Source of the DNA: Leifsonia poae
Lineage (GTDB): Bacteria > Actinomycetota > Actinomycetes > Actinomycetales > Microbacteriaceae
Assembly (NCBI RefSeq): GCF_027921845.1
Contig: NZ_BSEN01000001.1
Coordinates: 492,014-556,013 of the forward strand
DNA: 64,000 nt
Direction of reading: 5' to 3'
Part shown: positions 25,750-34,481 of the stretch, in pieces
Layout: each line of letters opens with the position of its first letter
How positions within the stretch are numbered: position 1 is the first letter of the stretch
Position numbers and translations under genes: made by a program
The notes under the pieces: generated by a model
Databases searched by the model: none
What the model was told of the DNA's origin: nothing
Seen by the model: only the letters and a program-made list of their open reading frames with translations

Positions 25750-26961
25750 TCAGGGGTAGCCGAGGAACCAGAGCAGGAAGATCGCGACCGGCTGCAGCGC
25801 GATCCCGGTGATCAGCACGGTCATCCTGGCGCGCCGGTTGTGCGTCAGCCCGCGGGCACCCGCCAGGGGATACAGCGGCATCAGCAGCCGGAACAGGCTC
25901 TCCTGCGGCAGGAACACGGCGAACAGGTAGAGCGCGTAGCTCGCCGCGAACGCCACCACCTCCGTGCCGAGTGCCCGGATGCTCGGCCGCCGCAGCAACC
26001 AGACGTAGCCGACGATCGCCGCGACCACCAGCACGGCGCCGATCACGCTGGCGTACCGCCAGGTGAACAGGAACCAGGGCGTCATCGGAACGAAAGCGAC
26101 CCGGCCGACGAAACCTGTCCACCAGGAGAGCTCGGTCTGCAGGTAGGCGCCGGGGAAGCCGGTGACGGCGGACGCGATGAGCGGCCAGGCGAGGCCGGCA
26201 ACGGCGGTCACGCCGGCGGTCACGATCATCGCCACCCGTTCGCGCCACCGGAAGGCCTCACCGCCACCCCGCTGCTGCACCAGGCGCACGATGAACAGGA
26301 TGCCGATGGTCAGCGGAAGCGCCAGCTCCCCCGGCTTGGTGAACGCCGCAGCGACGCCCAGTGGGATGACCCACCAGTAGCGGCGCGACATGATCGCCCA
26401 GAGCGAGGCGAACAGCAGGAAGAAGAACATCGACTCGGCGTACGCCACCTGCAGGATGAACGAGAGCGGCCCGAAGCAGAAGAAGACGGCGGTCCACAGC
26501 CCGCTGGTGGCGCCGACGCGGGACGCGACGAGCCGGTAGAGCACGAGTGCGGCGGCGGCCCCGAAGAGCGTCGCCACGATCACCCCGGCCTGGTAGAACG
26601 CGAGCCCGGTGACGAACATGACGCCGCTGACGATCCACGGGAACAGCGGCAGGAACGCCCAGGCGTTCGGCACCACGTTGCCGGAGCCGTCGGTGGGGAT
26701 CGACGACGGGTACCCCATCTCGGCGATCTGCCGGTAGAACGAGGCGTCCCACGAACCGGAGAAGGTGAAGAAGGTCGGGTCGGCGCGCGAGCTCGCGAAG
26801 CTCCAGTCGCCGGCGGACGCGGTGAGGAACAGCGTGAGCATCAGGGTGGTCGTGAAGACGCGCGACGCGAGGAAGATTCCGAGCACCACGATCCACCAGC
26901 GGTGCTGTCGTGCCCCGAAACGGATGGTCGAGGGCGCCAGCGCGATCCTGTCGATGAGCAC
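25750..26961 (-). CDS. PIG-V-like integral membrane mannosyltransferase
   Basis: 403 residues from the GTG at 26961; TTG 26994 and GTG 26979 are alternatives in the same frame, and the region GAGGAG sits nine bases before 26961. About nine to ten membrane segments. After the first helix a loop reads SWDASFYRQIAEMGYP and later AWAFLPLFPW, matching the GPI-mannosyltransferase PIG-V family pattern (W-D-x-x-x-Y-x-x-I-A-x-x-G-Y). In actinobacteria such proteins use polyprenyl-phosphate mannose on the outer face; the acceptor here is unknown. Confidence 0.75.
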   Translation of the reverse strand: MLIDRIALAPSTIRFGARQHRWWIVVLGIFLASRVFTTTLMLTLFLTASAGDWSFASSRADPTFFTFSGSWDASFYRQIAEMGYPSSIPTDGSGNVVPNAWAFLPLFPWIVSGVMFVTGLAFYQAGVIVATLFGAAAALVLYRLVASRVGATSGLWTAVFFCFGPLSFILQVAYAESMFFFLLFASLWAIMSRRYWWVIPLGVAAAFTKPGELALPLTIGILFIVRLVQQRGGGEAFRWRERVAMIVTAGVTAVAGLAWPLIASAVTGFPGAYLQTELSWWTGFVGRVAFVPMTPWFLFTWRYASVIGAVLVVAAIVGYVWLLRRPSIRALGTEVVAFAASYALYLFAVFLPQESLFRLLMPLYPLAGARGLTHNRRARMTVLITGIALQPVAIFLLWFLGYP

Positions 26962-27091
26962 GCCGCCCTGCTCCTCCACTCCGTGCGTTTCCAAACCCGC
27001 GCAGACTCCCGAAATCGAGTGCGCGCCCCCTCACGAGATGGTACGCCGGGTCGAGGGTCAACCCGCAATCGATCGGACCCGAAAACGTACA

Positions 27092-27138
27092 GGAACGGAG
27101 CGCCCGCATCGCGCCACACGGCGCGGGCGCTCCGTTCC
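27092..27138 (-). terminator. Strong hairpin terminator after the Aga-locus ABC operon
   Basis: Perfect 16-bp arms at 27092-27107 and 27123-27138 (GCGGGCGCTCCGTTCC on one side) flank a 15-nt loop. It starts 4 bp past the permease stop at 27142. On the minus strand the stem is followed by TGTACGTTTTCGG, a short T-rich tail. It may also act on the other strand. Confidence 0.8.
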
Positions 27139-27141
27139 GGC

Positions 27142-28047
27142 CTACTTGACGCTGCCCTGCGTGAGACCGCCGACCAGGCGCTTCTCGATCAGCATGAACA
27201 GCACCACGACCGGGATGACCGCGACGATCGACACGGCGAAGACGTACTGCCAGGCCGCGTCGTACTGACCGACGAACTTGGTCAGCGCGACCGACAGCGG
27301 CTGGTTGCCGTCGGTGGACAGGATCACCAGGCTCGCCGCGAACTCGTTCCACGACGCCACGAAGGTGTAGATGATCGCCGTGACGATGCCGGGCCAGACG
27401 AGCGGCAGCTGCACCCGGAACAGCACCGTCCACTTACCGGCGCCGTCGAGCTGGGCGGCCTCGTCGACCTCCTTCGGCACCCCCGCGAAGAAGTTGTGCA
27501 TGATCCAGATCGCGAACGCCAGGTTGAACGCGGCGTTGATGAGGATCATCGCGAGCCAGGTGTCGTTGAGCCCCAGGGCCACCATCTCTTTGAAGAGTCC
27601 GGTCGCGAGCACCGTCGGCTGCAGCATCTGCGTCACGATCACCAGGAAGAGGAAGACCCCACGCCCCGGAAAGCGGAACCGCGCCGTGTAGTACGCAGCG
27701 GGAACGCAGACCAGCAGCACCAGCGCGGTGGCGAAGACCGAGATGACGATGGTCGAGATGAGGTTCTCGGGCAGCGGGGTCTCCGGCGTCGACCACATGG
27801 TGAGGTAGTTCTCGGGATGCCAGGTCTTCGGCAGGTAGCTGGGCGGCACCGCGAGGATGTCGTCCCGGCTCTTGAACGACCCGATCAGCATGATCAGGTA
27901 GGGCAGCACGAAGATCAGCGCGATGACCAGGCCTGCGACCATCCGGCCGGCGATGCGCCCGGTGAACCGGCCTTCCTGCTGCCGACGTCGCGCCGGCTTC
28001 ACGGGGGTGTCAGCGCCGGCGAGCGCCACGGGGGCGGGGGCGGTCAT
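27142..28047 (-). CDS. Carbohydrate ABC transporter permease, MalG type
   Basis: 301 residues with six membrane segments (first: MVAGLVIALIFVLPYLIMLI). The EAA loop reads PKEVDEAAQLDGAGKWTVLF, the contact site for the cytoplasmic ATPase, as in CUT1 sugar importers. It overlaps the MalF-type gene by 4 bp. No ATPase is encoded in the cluster, so a shared MsiK-type ATPase elsewhere must energise it, usual in actinobacteria. Substrate inferred from neighbours: an amino sugar or its oligomer. Confidence 0.92.
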   Translation of the reverse strand: MTAPAPVALAGADTPVKPARRRQQEGRFTGRIAGRMVAGLVIALIFVLPYLIMLIGSFKSRDDILAVPPSYLPKTWHPENYLTMWSTPETPLPENLISTIVISVFATALVLLVCVPAAYYTARFRFPGRGVFLFLVIVTQMLQPTVLATGLFKEMVALGLNDTWLAMILINAAFNLAFAIWIMHNFFAGVPKEVDEAAQLDGAGKWTVLFRVQLPLVWPGIVTAIIYTFVASWNEFAASLVILSTDGNQPLSVALTKFVGQYDAAWQYVFAVSIVAVIPVVVLFMLIEKRLVGGLTQGSVK

Positions 28048-29006
28048 GAGACCTCCTTCATCGGCTTGACGATCCACAGGTAGAGGGCGACGACCACCAG
28101 CACGATCAGGAAGTTGATCACGCTCAGTGCGCTCGACAGGTCGATGCGCTGCTCGTTCTGCAGGAGCTTGAACACGTAGGTCGTGGTCGTGTCCGCCTTG
28201 TAGCCGGGGATCGATCCGGTCATGAGCTTGAGGATCGGCAGCGAGTTGAACACGTTGATGATGTTGATCAGGCTGGCGAGGGCGATCGCGTTGCGGAGGT
28301 TCGGCAGCGTCACGCTGAAGTACGTGCGCGCCGGTCCCGCGCCGTCCACCTTGGCCGCCTCGAGCATGTCGCCCGGGATGCCGGCGAGACCCGCGAGCAG
28401 GGTGTAGGTCGAGAACGGCAGCGACACGAACACCGCGATGGCGATCGACGACAGGAACGCGGGCAGTGGCTCCTTGGTGAAGCCGAACGGCTCCGACAGG
28501 AGGTGCACATCGACGAGGAACTTGTTGATGATGCCGTAGAACGGGTCGAGACCGTAGACGAACACGGTCGTCGTCATGACGACGCTGGCCGCCCACGGGA
28601 TCAGGATGGCCATCCGCACCCATTGCCGGCCGGGGAAGTTCTTGTTGAGGAACTGGGCGAGCGCGAGGGAGATGACGACCGTGATCACGACGACGGACAC
28701 CACCCAGAACAGGGTGTTGAGCAGGATGCCGGGGAGCTCGGGGCGCGCGAGCACCGTGAGGTAGTTCTGGAACCCGACGGAGCCGTGGTCGACGCCGGCG
28801 ACCGAGATCTTGCGGGTGGAGTTGAAGATCATGTAGCCGGCGGGGAACAGCACGACGCCGAAGATCAGGATGAGGGCGGGCAGGGTCCACGGAACCGCGT
28901 GCCACAGGTCGCCGGGTGTTCCGCCGGGCCGTGGCCGTCCGCTCGCCCCGCGACGGGGACGGCCGGTGGCCGCCCCCGTCGGGGTCTTCTCGATGGTGTC
29001 ACTCAT
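28044..29006 (-). CDS. Carbohydrate ABC transporter permease, MalF type
   Basis: 320 residues, six membrane segments after a basic, glycine-rich cytoplasmic leader (RPRRGASGRPRPGG). The EAA loop is GDMLEAAKVDGAGPARTYFS. Forms the membrane pair with the MalG-type protein at 27142. It starts 10 bp after the binding-protein gene without a clear ribosome site, so translation is likely coupled. Confidence 0.92.
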   Translation of the reverse strand: MSDTIEKTPTGAATGRPRRGASGRPRPGGTPGDLWHAVPWTLPALILIFGVVLFPAGYMIFNSTRKISVAGVDHGSVGFQNYLTVLARPELPGILLNTLFWVVSVVVITVVISLALAQFLNKNFPGRQWVRMAILIPWAASVVMTTTVFVYGLDPFYGIINKFLVDVHLLSEPFGFTKEPLPAFLSSIAIAVFVSLPFSTYTLLAGLAGIPGDMLEAAKVDGAGPARTYFSVTLPNLRNAIALASLINIINVFNSLPILKLMTGSIPGYKADTTTTYVFKLLQNEQRIDLSSALSVINFLIVLVVVALYLWIVKPMKEVS

Positions 29007-29016
29007 ACTGTTGCGG

Positions 29017-30261
29017 TTACTTGCCGTCGGCCTTCGCCTGAATCGACTTCAGCAGGTCGGCCGGGTTCGCACCCTGGCCCAGCTGCCCGATCTGGCTCTG
29101 GATGGCGCCCTGCGCCGCAGCCCAGTCGGGGTTGGTCGACGGGTAGAACTTGGCGTCGGGGAGCAGGTCGAGGAACGGCTTGATGGTCTCGTCGGAGGCC
29201 ATCGCGTCGGCACCGGTCTTGGTCGTGGGCAGGAAGCCCTCGGCGCCGACCCACTTGCTGTAGACGGGCGCGCTGTAGAAGTAGTCGAGGAACTTCTTGA
29301 TCGAGGCCGTCTTGTCGGTCTTGTTCTTGAACGCCATCAGGTGGTCGGCGACGCCCAGGGTGAACGAGGAGCCGTCCTTGGTCGGGATCGGAGCGATGCC
29401 GTACTTCAGGCTCGGGTTCTTGTCCTTGATCTGGCCGACGATCGGCGGGAGGCCGATCTGCATGCCGATCTTGCCCTGGATGAAGACGTTCATCAGCGGC
29501 GTGCGGTTGGTCGAACCGGGGTTCGCCTCGGTGACGCCGGACGTGATGATCTTCTGCATCTCGGTGGCACCGGCGACGTTCTCCGGGCTGTCGATGGTCA
29601 GCGTCTTGGCGTCGCCGTAGCCACCGCCGGCACCGTAGAACCAGATGGCGGTCTCGGCCTGCGCCTCTTCGCTGCCGAGCGGCATGCCGTACCCGGTGGT
29701 GCCGGAGGCCTTCAGCTTCGCGGCGTCGGTCTCGAACTCCGCCCAGGTCTTGGGCGGCGCGCTGATGCCGGCCTTCGCGAACGCGTCCTTGTTGTAGAAC
29801 AGGGCGCGCGCCGAGGCGATGAACGGAAGCCCGTACTGGGTGCCGTCGATGCTCGCGTTGTCCTTGAACGCGGTCTGGAAGTCGTCGAGCGTCTTCGCGG
29901 ACACGACGTCCTTGGCCGGGTAGAGGAGGTCGTCGGCCGCGAAGCCGGCGAACGCGTCGATGTTCAGGATGTCGGGCTGCTTGCCCGCGGCGACCTTGGT
30001 CTTGATCACGTTGTTGATGTCGGTCCACGACTCGACATCGAGGTTCACCGTGATGCCGGAGTTCTTGGCCTCGAAGTCCTTGATGATCTGCTGCCACTCC
30101 GCCTTGGTGTTGTCGGAGTAGCTGGCGACCATGAGGTCGAGTGACTGGGAGCCGCCCGACGCGCTGCCGCCGGATCCGCCGCTGAAACCGCAGGACGCGA
30201 GCGTCATGGTGGCGGCCGTCGCGACTGCGACAGCGGCCCCCCACCGCAGAGACTTCTTCAT
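29017..30261 (-). CDS. Sugar ABC transporter substrate-binding lipoprotein
   Basis: 414 residues from the ATG at 30261, six bases after GAGG; a GTG at 30273 would add four residues. The lipobox LASC puts the lipidated cysteine at 24, followed by a Gly/Ser linker. The mature part is a type 1 extracellular solute-binding protein (for example GMPLGSEEAQAETAIWFYGA). First gene of the importer operon, opposite the agaS-like gene; the promoter at 30392-30420 overlaps a perfect palindrome. Likely ligand: GalNAc or a GalNAc-containing oligosaccharide, from the neighbouring pathway genes. Confidence 0.92.
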   Translation of the reverse strand: MKKSLRWGAAVAVATAATMTLASCGFSGGSGGSASGGSQSLDLMVASYSDNTKAEWQQIIKDFEAKNSGITVNLDVESWTDINNVIKTKVAAGKQPDILNIDAFAGFAADDLLYPAKDVVSAKTLDDFQTAFKDNASIDGTQYGLPFIASARALFYNKDAFAKAGISAPPKTWAEFETDAAKLKASGTTGYGMPLGSEEAQAETAIWFYGAGGGYGDAKTLTIDSPENVAGATEMQKIITSGVTEANPGSTNRTPLMNVFIQGKIGMQIGLPPIVGQIKDKNPSLKYGIAPIPTKDGSSFTLGVADHLMAFKNKTDKTASIKKFLDYFYSAPVYSKWVGAEGFLPTTKTGADAMASDETIKPFLDLLPDAKFYPSTNPDWAAAQGAIQSQIGQLGQGANPADLLKSIQAKADGK

Positions 30262-30575
30262 TGACTTCCTCACTCTCGAATGGAACGAACCGTCGCTGAA
30301 TGCGAAGTATCTCTGCGCGGCGGTGCGTCGGGGATGATGCTTTATGACTCATTTGTGCCGCAAATAAACATTTGCGTTCAATTGATGATCGATCATTGCG
30401 CGCTGGTGATCTCACGTCAAGGAACCGCGCAGACATCGTTACACGGCGTTTACACGGCCGTCCCCAGACGGACTCGAAGCGCCAAATAACGATTGAAGAT
30501 GATTACTAGACAGACATATCGCTCATAAGCGATCATTGACACATCATTGGCGACAGACGACGAGGAGACGACGCT
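30262..30575. promoter_or_regulatory. AT-rich divergent control region of the Aga-like locus
   Basis: A 314-bp gap without a gene, clearly richer in A+T than its surroundings. On the minus strand TTGACG (30415-30420) and AATGAT (30392-30397), 17 bp apart, form a promoter for the importer. Its -10 overlaps the palindrome ATGATCGATCAT (30385-30396). Nearby are ATTTG-TGCCG-CAAAT (30351-30365) and CAAAT-AAAC-ATTTG (30361-30374). On the agaS side ATCGCTCATAAGCGAT (30518-30533) is a second perfect inverted repeat. The word GATCATTG occurs twice. These are good candidates for operators of the DeoR protein encoded at 34482 (inference). Confidence 0.7.
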
Positions 30576-31502
30576 GTGACGCAAGCCACAAACCGCGGAG
30601 CGCACATGGAAGCGGAGCTCCGTTCGCAGCCGGAGACCTGGGCGCGCGCGGCCGAACTGCGCGCCGAGCAGAAGCTCCTCCCGGCCGCCGGGCAGCGCGT
30701 CGCGGTCGTCGGCTGCGGCACCTCGTGGTTCATGGCGCAGTCGTACGCCGCACTCCGCGAGACCGCGGGACTCGGTGTGACCGACGCGTTCGCCGCCTCC
30801 GAGACGCCTGGCGCGTCCGCGCCGTTCGACACCCGCGACTACGACGCGATCGTCGCGATCACCCGCTCCGGCACGACGACCGAGGTGCTCGAACTGCTCG
30901 ACGGACTGCGGGCATCCGGCAACGCGGCTCGCACGATCGGCATCGTCGGCGATCCGGAGACGCCGCTGGTCGACCTCGTCGACGATGTCGTGAAGCTGCC
31001 CTTCGCCGACGAGACGTCGGTGGTGCAGACCCGGTTCGCGACGACGGCGCTCGCCTTCGTGCGCGCGTCGCTGGGCGACGACCTCGACGCCGCCATCCGC
31101 GACGCTGCTGCCGCGATCGACGAGACGCTCGACGACGCGCTGATCGGCGCCGACCAGTACACGTTCCTCGGCGCCGGCTGGACCGTCGGGCTCGCGCACG
31201 AGGCCGCGCTGAAGATGCGCGAGGCCTCGCAATCGTGGACCGAGTCCTACCCGGCCAAGGAGTACCGCCACGGCCCGATCGCCATCGCGGCCCCCGGCCG
31301 GGTGAGCTGGATGTTCGGCGACGCTCCCGAGGGACTGGCCGCCGACGTCGCGCTGACCGGCGCACGGTTCGAGAACGCTCCCGTCGACCCGCTGGCCGAT
31401 CTCGTCCGCGCGCAGCGCGTCGCCCTCGCGCGGGCCCGCCGCTTCGAGCTCGACCCCGACCGTCCCCGCAACCTCACCCGATCTGTCATCCTGGCCTCGT
31501 GA
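30576..31502 (+). CDS. agaS: SIS-domain sugar-phosphate isomerase/deaminase, AgaS-like
   Basis: 308 residues with two SIS domains. The first has VVGCGTSWFMAQ and AITRSGTTTEV (phosphosugar loop); the second has EAALKMREASQSWTESYPAK and EYRHGPIA. This is the GlmS-isomerase/AgaS group, which converts galactosamine-6-phosphate to tagatose-6-phosphate plus ammonia in the Aga pathway. It is shorter than enterobacterial AgaS. The GTG at 30576 follows GGAG by eight bases; an ATG at 30606 is also possible. The following kinase and aldolase genes support the AgaS reading over a GlmS-like role. Confidence 0.82.
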   Translation: MTQATNRGAHMEAELRSQPETWARAAELRAEQKLLPAAGQRVAVVGCGTSWFMAQSYAALRETAGLGVTDAFAASETPGASAPFDTRDYDAIVAITRSGTTTEVLELLDGLRASGNAARTIGIVGDPETPLVDLVDDVVKLPFADETSVVQTRFATTALAFVRASLGDDLDAAIRDAAAAIDETLDDALIGADQYTFLGAGWTVGLAHEAALKMREASQSWTESYPAKEYRHGPIAIAAPGRVSWMFGDAPEGLAADVALTGARFENAPVDPLADLVRAQRVALARARRFELDPDRPRNLTRSVILAS

Positions 31503-32542
31503 ACGCAGAGTCGCCAGCAGCGCCGCCCTCCCCCGGCCGCACCGGCAGCGCCCCCGGCCGCACCGGCACCGTTGACCTGGGCGCCGGCAGCGCCGTGCTC
31601 GCCTTCGACGTCGGCGGCACCGACATGAAGGCCGCTCTGATCGACGCCGGCGGCACGATCCTCGGGCTGGAGCGCATCCGGACCCCGCAGGACGGCGACC
31701 GCACCGCCGATCTCGTCGTCGACGCCGTCGTGAGGTCGTCCGCGCGGTTCCGCGCCGCGCATCCGGAGATCGAGCCGCGCGCCATCGGGCTGCTCGTACC
31801 CGGTCACGTCGACGACGAGGCGGGCATCGGCGTCTTCTCCGAGAACCTCAGCTGGCACGACTACCCGTTCCGCGACCGCGTCGCCGCGGCGGTCGGCCTG
31901 CCGGTCTCGTTCAGCCACGACGTGCGCGGCGCCGGCGAGGCCGAGCACCGCCTCGGCGCAGCGGCTCCGTTCCGCGACGTCGTCGTGATGGCGATCGGCA
32001 CCGGGATCGCCGGCGCCATCTTCATCGGCGGCGTGCTGTACGCCGGCGGCGGCATGGCCGGCGAGATGGGGCACTCCCGCGTCGCCGACGGTCCCGAGTG
32101 CGCCTGCGGCGGCCGCGGCTGTCTCGAAGCGGTGGCCTCGGCCGCCGCCATCGCCCGGCGCTACACCGGGCGCACGGGCACGCCGGTCGCGGGTTCCAAA
32201 GAGGTGCTCGAGCGCGCGCAGGCGGGCGACGCTGACGCGCAGTTCATCTGGGAGAGCGCGCTGGATGCGCTGGCCCTCGACCTCTCGCACACGGTCGCGC
32301 TGCTCGCGCCGGAGGCCATCGTCATCGGCGGCGGCCTCTCGCAGGCGGGACCGGCCCTGTTCGAGCCGCTCGCCGAGCGACTGGATGCGCTTCTCACGTT
32401 CCAGCGCCGACCCCTGCTGCTGCCCGCGAGCATCGGCGAGGACGCCGGTGTGATCGGCGCCGCCTTGCGGGCACGAGATCTGGTCGACACCCTGACGCCG
32501 GTGGAGCAGCAACCCCGCGCGGGGCTGGAGGTGTCCGCGTGA
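31499..32542 (+). CDS. ROK family sugar kinase, candidate GalNAc kinase
   Basis: 347 residues. Phosphate-binding DVGGTDMKAAL (37-47), catalytic Asp141 (SHDVRG), the ROK GEMGHS turn, and zinc site ECACGGRGCLE with cysteines 201, 203 and 208. No DNA-binding domain, so it is a kinase and not a repressor. A Gly/Pro-rich, low-complexity leader of about 25 residues (SPGRTGSAPGRTG) is not conserved in the family; a later start is possible. Overlaps agaS by GTGA. In context it would phosphorylate GalNAc at C6 after ABC uptake, replacing the PTS step of enterobacteria. Confidence 0.85.
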   Translation: MNAESPAAPPSPGRTGSAPGRTGTVDLGAGSAVLAFDVGGTDMKAALIDAGGTILGLERIRTPQDGDRTADLVVDAVVRSSARFRAAHPEIEPRAIGLLVPGHVDDEAGIGVFSENLSWHDYPFRDRVAAAVGLPVSFSHDVRGAGEAEHRLGAAAPFRDVVVMAIGTGIAGAIFIGGVLYAGGGMAGEMGHSRVADGPECACGGRGCLEAVASAAAIARRYTGRTGTPVAGSKEVLERAQAGDADAQFIWESALDALALDLSHTVALLAPEAIVIGGGLSQAGPALFEPLAERLDALLTFQRRPLLLPASIGEDAGVIGAALRARDLVDTLTPVEQQPRAGLEVSA

Positions 32543-33459
32543 TCCTCACCGTGACGCCCAATCCGGCGATCGATCTCACCTACCGGGTGCCCATGCTCGA
32601 CGTCGGCGAGTCGCATCGCGTCGCTCCCCCGGCGGTCCGTGCCGGCGGCAAGGGCCTCAATGTCGCGCGGGTGATCGCCCAGACCGGCGGCGCCTCCTTC
32701 GCTCTCACGACCGCGGGCGGACCGGCCGGCGTCCGGCTCGGAGACGACCTGCTCTCGGCGGGGCTGCCGCACGAGCTGGTCCCGGTCGCGAGCCCCACCC
32801 GCAGCAGTGTCGCGATCGTCGACGACGCCTCCGGGCTCACCACCATCTTCAACGAGACCGGCGCCGCGCTCACTGAGGCGGAGTGGATAGCGCTGCTGGA
32901 CGCCGCCGAGCGCCTGGCCGTGCCCGCGAGCTGCCTGGTCGCATCGGGCAGCCTGCCGCCGGAAGCCCCGGGCGATCTCTACGCGCGATTGGCCGGGATC
33001 GCCGCGGCCCGCGGCATCCCGAGCATCATCGACGCCATCGGTCCGGCGCTTCTGCAGGCGGCGGAGGCCGGCGCGACCGTGCTGAAGCCGAACCGCCGCG
33101 AGCTCGCCGAGACGACGGGCGAGAGCGATCCCGTCGCGGGGGCGACGCGGCTCCTCGAGCTCGGAGCCCGACTCGTGATCGTCTCGTTGGGCGAAGACGG
33201 GATGATCGGTGTCGCGGCTGACGCGCCCGGCCGTCCCGTGCACGCCCGGCTGCCGCAGGCGCTCCGCGGCAACGCGACCGGCGCCGGTGACGCAGCCGTC
33301 GCCGCAGTCGCGTCGTGCCTCGCGGCCGGTGTCGGCGAACTGTCCGCCATCCTGTCGCTGGCCACCGCGTGGTCCGCCGCCGCCGTGCTCGCGCCGCTTG
33401 CCGGCGAGCTCGATCCGTCGTACTCAGCGCTCGAAGACGCGGTGCAGCTCTCCGGCTGA
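32539..33459 (+). CDS. PfkB family kinase, candidate tagatose-6-phosphate kinase
   Basis: 306 residues of the 1-phosphofructokinase/LacC subgroup. It opens with LTVTPNPAIDLTYRV, has AGGKGLNVARV (sugar contact) near residue 35, and the ATP/anion motif GNATGAGDAAV near the C-terminus with the catalytic Asp. Overlaps the ROK kinase gene by GTGA. Tagatose-6-phosphate is the expected substrate because an AgaS-like gene and a class II aldolase flank it; fructose-1-phosphate cannot be excluded by sequence. Confidence 0.85.
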   Translation: MILTVTPNPAIDLTYRVPMLDVGESHRVAPPAVRAGGKGLNVARVIAQTGGASFALTTAGGPAGVRLGDDLLSAGLPHELVPVASPTRSSVAIVDDASGLTTIFNETGAALTEAEWIALLDAAERLAVPASCLVASGSLPPEAPGDLYARLAGIAAARGIPSIIDAIGPALLQAAEAGATVLKPNRRELAETTGESDPVAGATRLLELGARLVIVSLGEDGMIGVAADAPGRPVHARLPQALRGNATGAGDAAVAAVASCLAAGVGELSAILSLATAWSAAAVLAPLAGELDPSYSALEDAVQLSG

Positions 33460-33580
33460 ACGGCCGACCCGCCCGCGCGATCACCGCCAGCACCCACGAC
33501 CCACGCTTCACGCCAACGCTTCACGACCCACCGCCCGACCCACCGCCCGACGAACCACCTGACGATCCGGAAAGCCGCCG

Positions 33581-34444
33581 ATGCCTCTCGTACCCACCGC
33601 CGACCTGCTGAACGGCGCCGTCTCCCGGCGCACCGGGCTCGGCGCCTTCAACGTCATCCACCTCGAGACCGCGGAGGCGCTCGTCGCCGCCGCGGAGGAC
33701 GCGGGCCTGCCCGTGATCCTGCAGATCTCGCAGAACTGCGTCGGCTACCACGGCGGACTGGAGCCGATCGCCCGCGCGACCCTGGCCGTCGCCGCGGGTT
33801 CACAGGCGCCGGTCGCCGTGCACCTCGACCACGCGGAAGACGAGGAGCTGACCCGCCAGGCGATCGACCTCGGCTTCGGCTCGGTGATGTTCGACGGCGC
33901 GAAGCTCCCCTACGAGCGGAACGTCGAGGCCACCGTGCGGGTCGTCGAGTACGCGCACGCCAACGACGTCGTCGTGGAGGCCGAGCTCGGCGAGATCGGC
34001 GGCAAGGACGGCGCGCACGCTCCCGGGGTGCGCACCGATCCGGATGAGGCGCGACGGTTCGTCGACGAGACGGGCGTCGACGCCCTCGCCGTCGCGGTCG
34101 GCAGCTCCCACGCCATGACAGAACGGACCGCCTCTCTCGACCTCGGCCTGATCGGGCGCCTGCACGCGGCTGTCCCCGTTCCCCTCGTGTTGCACGGCTC
34201 TTCCGGGGTCGCGGATGAGACGATCGTGTCGGCGATCCGTTCCGGGATCACCAAGGTCAACGTCTCCACCCATCTCAACGCCGCCTTCACGGCTGCCGTG
34301 CGGCGCACCCTGGCCGAGCATCCCGAGATGGTCGATTCGCGTCGCTACCTGCGCGAGGGACGCACCGCGGTGACGGCCGAGGCGGCACGCCTCCTCACGC
34401 TTTTCGCCGTGACGGAACCCGCGCCAGAAGGAGCCAGAAGCTGA
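33581..34444 (+). CDS. Class II ketose-bisphosphate aldolase, KbaY/GatY-like
   Basis: 287 residues. Cleaves tagatose-1,6-bisphosphate (or fructose-1,6-bisphosphate) to glyceraldehyde-3-phosphate and dihydroxyacetone phosphate. Zinc and catalytic marks: VHLDHAED, GFGSVMFDGAKLPYERNV, EAELGEIGGKDG, AVGSSHA and LHGSSGV. Length matches the tagatose type rather than the longer FbaA type. The 121-bp gap before it holds short repeats of CCACCGCCCGAC with no gene. Confidence 0.88.
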   Translation: MPLVPTADLLNGAVSRRTGLGAFNVIHLETAEALVAAAEDAGLPVILQISQNCVGYHGGLEPIARATLAVAAGSQAPVAVHLDHAEDEELTRQAIDLGFGSVMFDGAKLPYERNVEATVRVVEYAHANDVVVEAELGEIGGKDGAHAPGVRTDPDEARRFVDETGVDALAVAVGSSHAMTERTASLDLGLIGRLHAAVPVPLVLHGSSGVADETIVSAIRSGITKVNVSTHLNAAFTAAVRRTLAEHPEMVDSRRYLREGRTAVTAEAARLLTLFAVTEPAPEGARS

Positions 34445-34481
34445 TGACGACGCCTGCCGAGCGCTGCGCGAGGCTCCACCG

